From assembly GCF_000002075.1 (NCBI RefSeq), contig NW_004797409.1, positions 582,296-646,295 of the forward strand: DNA of 64,000 nucleotides, written 5' to 3'. Positions 60,601 through 64,000 of this stretch are shown here, one piece after another. Every line of letters begins with the position of its first letter. Positions within the stretch are counted from its first letter, which is position 1. Under the pieces are notes generated by a model that did not search any database, had not been told where the DNA came from, and saw only the letters and a program-made list of their open reading frames with translations. Source of the DNA: Aplysia californica. Taxonomy: Eukaryota > Mollusca > Gastropoda > Aplysiida > Aplysiidae. The translations under genes were made by a program, and so were the position numbers.

Positions 60601-62240
60601 ACAACAACAAAACAGCCAGCATGCTTCCTCATTCAGAGAAGGAAGGTATGCCTTATTTAGAACCTAGACAGTATTCAACTTATACATTTAAAAACAATGA
60701 CCAGATAATAATGGAAAAGCTGGTCTACATTTCTTCCCAAACAATTCATTTCAACATAACTGTATCCAAGTTTCATTCATTCAGTAGGGAGGTTTGTTTT
60801 GTTTGCTTCAGTAAAGAGAAGCACATTGACACATGAATGATCGTGTAATGCAGGGAAACAGTAAGAAAGACAGAAACAAGAGGGAAAGAAAAGAAGTCGG
60901 ACCTACAGGTGGTGTCCTTCAAAAAGGAGAGGAGAGAGGGAGATAGGAGAGGGAGAAGGAGAGAAAGAAAAAGATACAGTATTTTTGTATGGAAGGCTCT
61001 CATGAAAATATCAATTTTGTTTTGGTTGTGAAGAAGGAAAAATCACCTAGAGCAACAATATGAAGATACACGATACAAATTTACTTTAAAGTAACAGCAA
61101 ACATAGAAAGTTAATAAAACGACTGCACAGTGTATTACTTCAGGTTAATCAAGCACTGACACAGAAGTTGTAGTGCCTGGAAACATCTCCAGAGCATTCT
61201 CAGTTCTGTGCAGAAAGATACAATCTGAAAAATATCACTGAATGTACAAGAAACATGAATTCAAAAAGTTGAAAAATTGTCTTTCTGAAAAACCCCCTTC
61301 TACACTTCTCATAAAACACAACAGTTGGTGAAAATGGTTTGGACAATAATTTGTAAACATGCAGCTTCACATACACATTGCAAGTCTCTTGATTGGGCAC
61401 AATCAGTTTATGAAAAGTATTGGTTCCAATTAACAAAACCTTGAGTACCTTGAATATTTCACCATATGGAAGAGTGACAGACTTAATAAAAATAAGGAAC
61501 CAAACTCACATTAGCTTGAGAAGTTATCAATAACATGGTTACAGTGCATTCACAAAAGCAGAGAACAACCTAAACACATCGCGACCCCAGTCCTTTCTTC
61601 TCGTATCTCCATTTTTAATAACAGTGAAAACAGTTCATAAAAAAGAGTGAGCTTAAGAAGATGTCACATTTTCACTATTTACAAAAAATAGAGATATGCC
61701 AAGAAAGCACTGAGGTAGTGACATGTGCACATCCATATGCACAGCCCTTTTATTCATTTTACAAAATTAAAAAAAAAATGCTATCTGCATAATCAATAAG
61801 TTGGGAGGAAGGAGGGGTATTCTTTAGCCTTGCAGTTAATACATTCACAGCTGCAAAATAAGAAACACATCTCACACATTTAGTGACATTATCATAACTC
61901 TTTTATATGTTCATTCCCTATCACACACAAGGAATCACAACATTTCTCACTGAAACATACATTGTTTACTAAGCCCATGGACAAGGAAAAGGAATGACAG
62001 AGAAATCAGATCAGAAGGCACAACAGAATTTTCAACAAAAAATCCCCTTTCCCGACTGATAAGAGTATGATATATATAACAAAATAAATTGTGGAGGTCT
62101 TGAACCCATGGAGCATAAATATATTGCACCAAGCAAAACAATATATTTTTACAACATAATAAATCATGGCAACCTGAAAGCAATGAATGATACATGGCCT
62201 TTAAGAAATGATCTTTAGGCAGGGAATAATAATAATTATA
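57608..62240. other. Long gene-less AT-rich tract
   Basis: No convincing gene. On the minus strand about 58030-58353 has overlapping open stretches in all three frames (for example VKVTVKNQKIQSLVEEQRK then stop and AATAAA). No family was recognised and no clean acceptor or start was seen. 59897-59972 is a 38-bp unit repeated twice. 60590-60612 is a CAA repeat. 60795-60930 is a SINE fragment. Confidence 0.6.
59897..59972. repeat. 38-bp tandem duplication
   Basis: Two near-identical units (TCTGACACCATACAGTTTGT ...), each containing a small palindrome GTTTGTGTATTACACAAAC. Confidence 0.95.
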
Positions 62241-62242
62241 TA

Positions 62243-62757
62243 CAGTCAAGCACAGATAACCCGAACATGCAAAACTCAAATTTCCAGATAGCTCGACCAA
62301 TATGCCAGTCCTCAACTGAACCGCTATATTTTCTTTGTATTGACAGCACAGTTTTCTCCTGCAACCACATCGACACGATGTCGAACAGGTTATCTTGAAA
62401 AGCCCAATCCAATTCTTTCCCATAACTGCCTTGAATAGAAATCACCCTGCACACATGATGGAAAATCAAACACACTGGTCATCATCGAGAGTACCACTTG
62501 CATAACGTTACATGAGCCCAACAGGCTCACCTCCGCACCACGCACTACGACATTGCTGGTCTGAAGACGCATCATCGCACATTACCTGAAGAGTGCATAC
62601 AGAGTTAGAACTTTCTTAAATTTAGACAGTTACTTCCCTTGAGTTTCTTCGATATCACTTATTTTTCGGAATAACTGTTCATTCAAACTATGGATGTGCC
62701 AAACACATTAGTCTCTCCCCCCCCCCAACGTGTTCTGAGACACCTGTGCTCGACTGT
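62243..62757. mobile_element. pogo-like MITE (CAAGCACAGATAACCC family)
   Basis: Left TACAGTCAAGCACAGATAAC and right CACCTGTGCTCGACTGTA form imperfect inverted ends. The long open frame crossing the left end has no recognised protein. Confidence 0.65.
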
Positions 62758-62880
62758 AATAATAACTGCATTTATGGCACACATCCATGCTCCCAGCATG
62801 CTCTATGTGCTTCACATAACTGGACAAAACAGCTAAAGAGCAAGGACAGTTGGTAGTACATTAAAGCACAAAAGAGTCAT
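62758..62880 (-). repeat. LINE/SINE 3' tail copy
   Basis: On the minus strand ends ...ATAAATGCAGTTATTATT. Old copy abutting the MITE. 62881-63615 shows nothing recognisable. Confidence 0.5.
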
Positions 62881-63619
62881 GCCTCTTATTTGTGACCAAA
62901 AACCCCTTCTTGAGGTTTGGTACTATCCTGTTAGGTGGGTATAGTATAGGCCTACTATTCCTATGAAGCTTCTTAATCTCTCCACGCCCCCCCCTCCCCT
63001 GAAACAAAAAAGTTGTGTATTAGAGATAGACATCTACAATGACTTCACGAGCAATATAATAAAGCTATAAACAAAAAACTTTAACAACTAATTAATAATT
63101 TGGTCTTTGACAGAGCTGTTGAAAAAAACACAGCATAATGGTGTAGTAACTACAGCTTGACACGAATGCCAATATATTTTCGGTGTTGATAAACACAACT
63201 TGTTTGTAGTCAATGATTTACAGATTTTGGTCCCCATTATAACCATCTCGGTTATTTTGCAGTTTAAGGCTGATTGACTTCTCACACTTAGTTCAGTACA
63301 GCCCTTCACAATATACATGTTACTGTTTTTAAAAGCTAAACACACAGTGTATTTTATGAATCAGTGATAGATTCACATCACAAGCACAAAATAGGTTCCT
63401 TTCACCTAAGGGTATTGGGATGAGAAGTTAAATTTGTTTATTCCATAAACAATATTACATTCTCAAAAGTGAAAGGGAAAAGAAAAGGATATGAGGGGCC
63501 AAAAATGATTAAGGCAGACATCAAATGTATTTAAAAACTGAAATCATATAAGGAGTCCATGGGAAAAACAGGAATAGTAACCAACTGAACATCATGAGGG
63601 TATCAATTTTGAACGCTTG

Positions 63620-63800
63620 TTGATAATAATAATAATAATAGATAGCATTTGTATAGCGCATATCCCCGCTCAACAGCAGGCTCTATGCGCTGTACACTAT
63701 ATTATTACCCCAGCAGACCATAGAACACTCCGAAACATTCTCAGCTTCCCGGGAAGCATACAGTGCAAGCAGCTGATTAAGCGCTCAAACACTAACAAAC
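63620..63800 (-). repeat. LINE/SINE 3' tail copy with (ATT)n end
   Basis: Minus strand: GTACAGCGCATAGAGCCTGC ... GCGCTATACAAATGCTATC then ATT repeats (63625-63643). Same terminal design as the LINE at 17348. 63801-64000 has no feature. Confidence 0.65.
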
Positions 63801-64000
63801 TGACAAGAATGCTTGTTGACTCATAACTGTATTTCTGTTCAACGGTTGGTCGATCATTGTCGTTAGATTTCCCATTCAACAAACATAACAATAAACCACC
63901 AATCAAACAAATATGAAGTTATCAGTCCACAAGCTTTTAAAATTGACACTCTCACAATTTCCAGTTTGTGACATGACCATGCCCGTTTTTCCCGTGGACT

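Noticed and set aside
61947-62423. 158-residue open frame on the minus strand
   Set aside because: It runs through a MITE end and AT-rich sequence with Cys/Tyr/Leu-rich, family-less translation; no splice or start support.

Overview
The window looks like nuclear DNA of an invertebrate animal, probably a lophotrochozoan and most likely a gastropod mollusc. The evidence is AT-rich sequence, many short exons with GT/AG introns, very many microsatellites, tRNA-derived SINEs, pogo-like MITEs and a TTAGGG-type interstitial telomere repeat. The species assignment is inference. No bacterial operons, CRISPR arrays or complete RNA genes were seen.

Only two protein-coding genes are supported, and they are divergently arranged. 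On the minus strand, 31039 down to 9425, lies a complete ARNT (HIF-1beta / Tango) gene: 16 coding exons joining in frame to 628 residues (bHLH, PAS-A, PAS-B, a poly-Q run and an acidic C-terminal end). On the plus strand, 42509 to 51733, lies a complete CREB3-family gene: 8 coding exons joining in frame to 564 residues. It encodes an ER-membrane bZIP factor, closest by eye to CREB3L3/CREB-H but carrying a CREB3/Luman-type HCF-binding motif. ARNT is the general partner of HIF, AhR and SIM; CREB3-type factors are released by S1P/S2P cleavage in the Golgi. The two genes share no obvious pathway beyond stress and metabolic transcription.

Layout: 1-3480 is repeat-rich (SINE-like copies and microsatellites). 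3480-9424 is AT-rich, without genes, and probably includes the ARNT 3' UTR. 9425-31039 is ARNT, with introns holding a nested LINE-in-SINE, a tandem array that copies a splice acceptor, and several inverted-repeat elements. 31040-42508 is an intergenic repeat graveyard with the CREB3-like promoter at its right end. 42509-52900 is the CREB3-like gene and its proximal 3' UTR, with an interstitial telomeric palindrome in intron 1. 52909-53911 is a pogo-like MITE just after a poly(A) signal. 53940-64000 holds a possible distal 3' UTR and then non-coding sequence with SINE, MITE and LINE-tail copies.

All coordinates and joins were read by eye from splice consensus, frame continuity and remembered family sequences; no alignment or transcript evidence was available.
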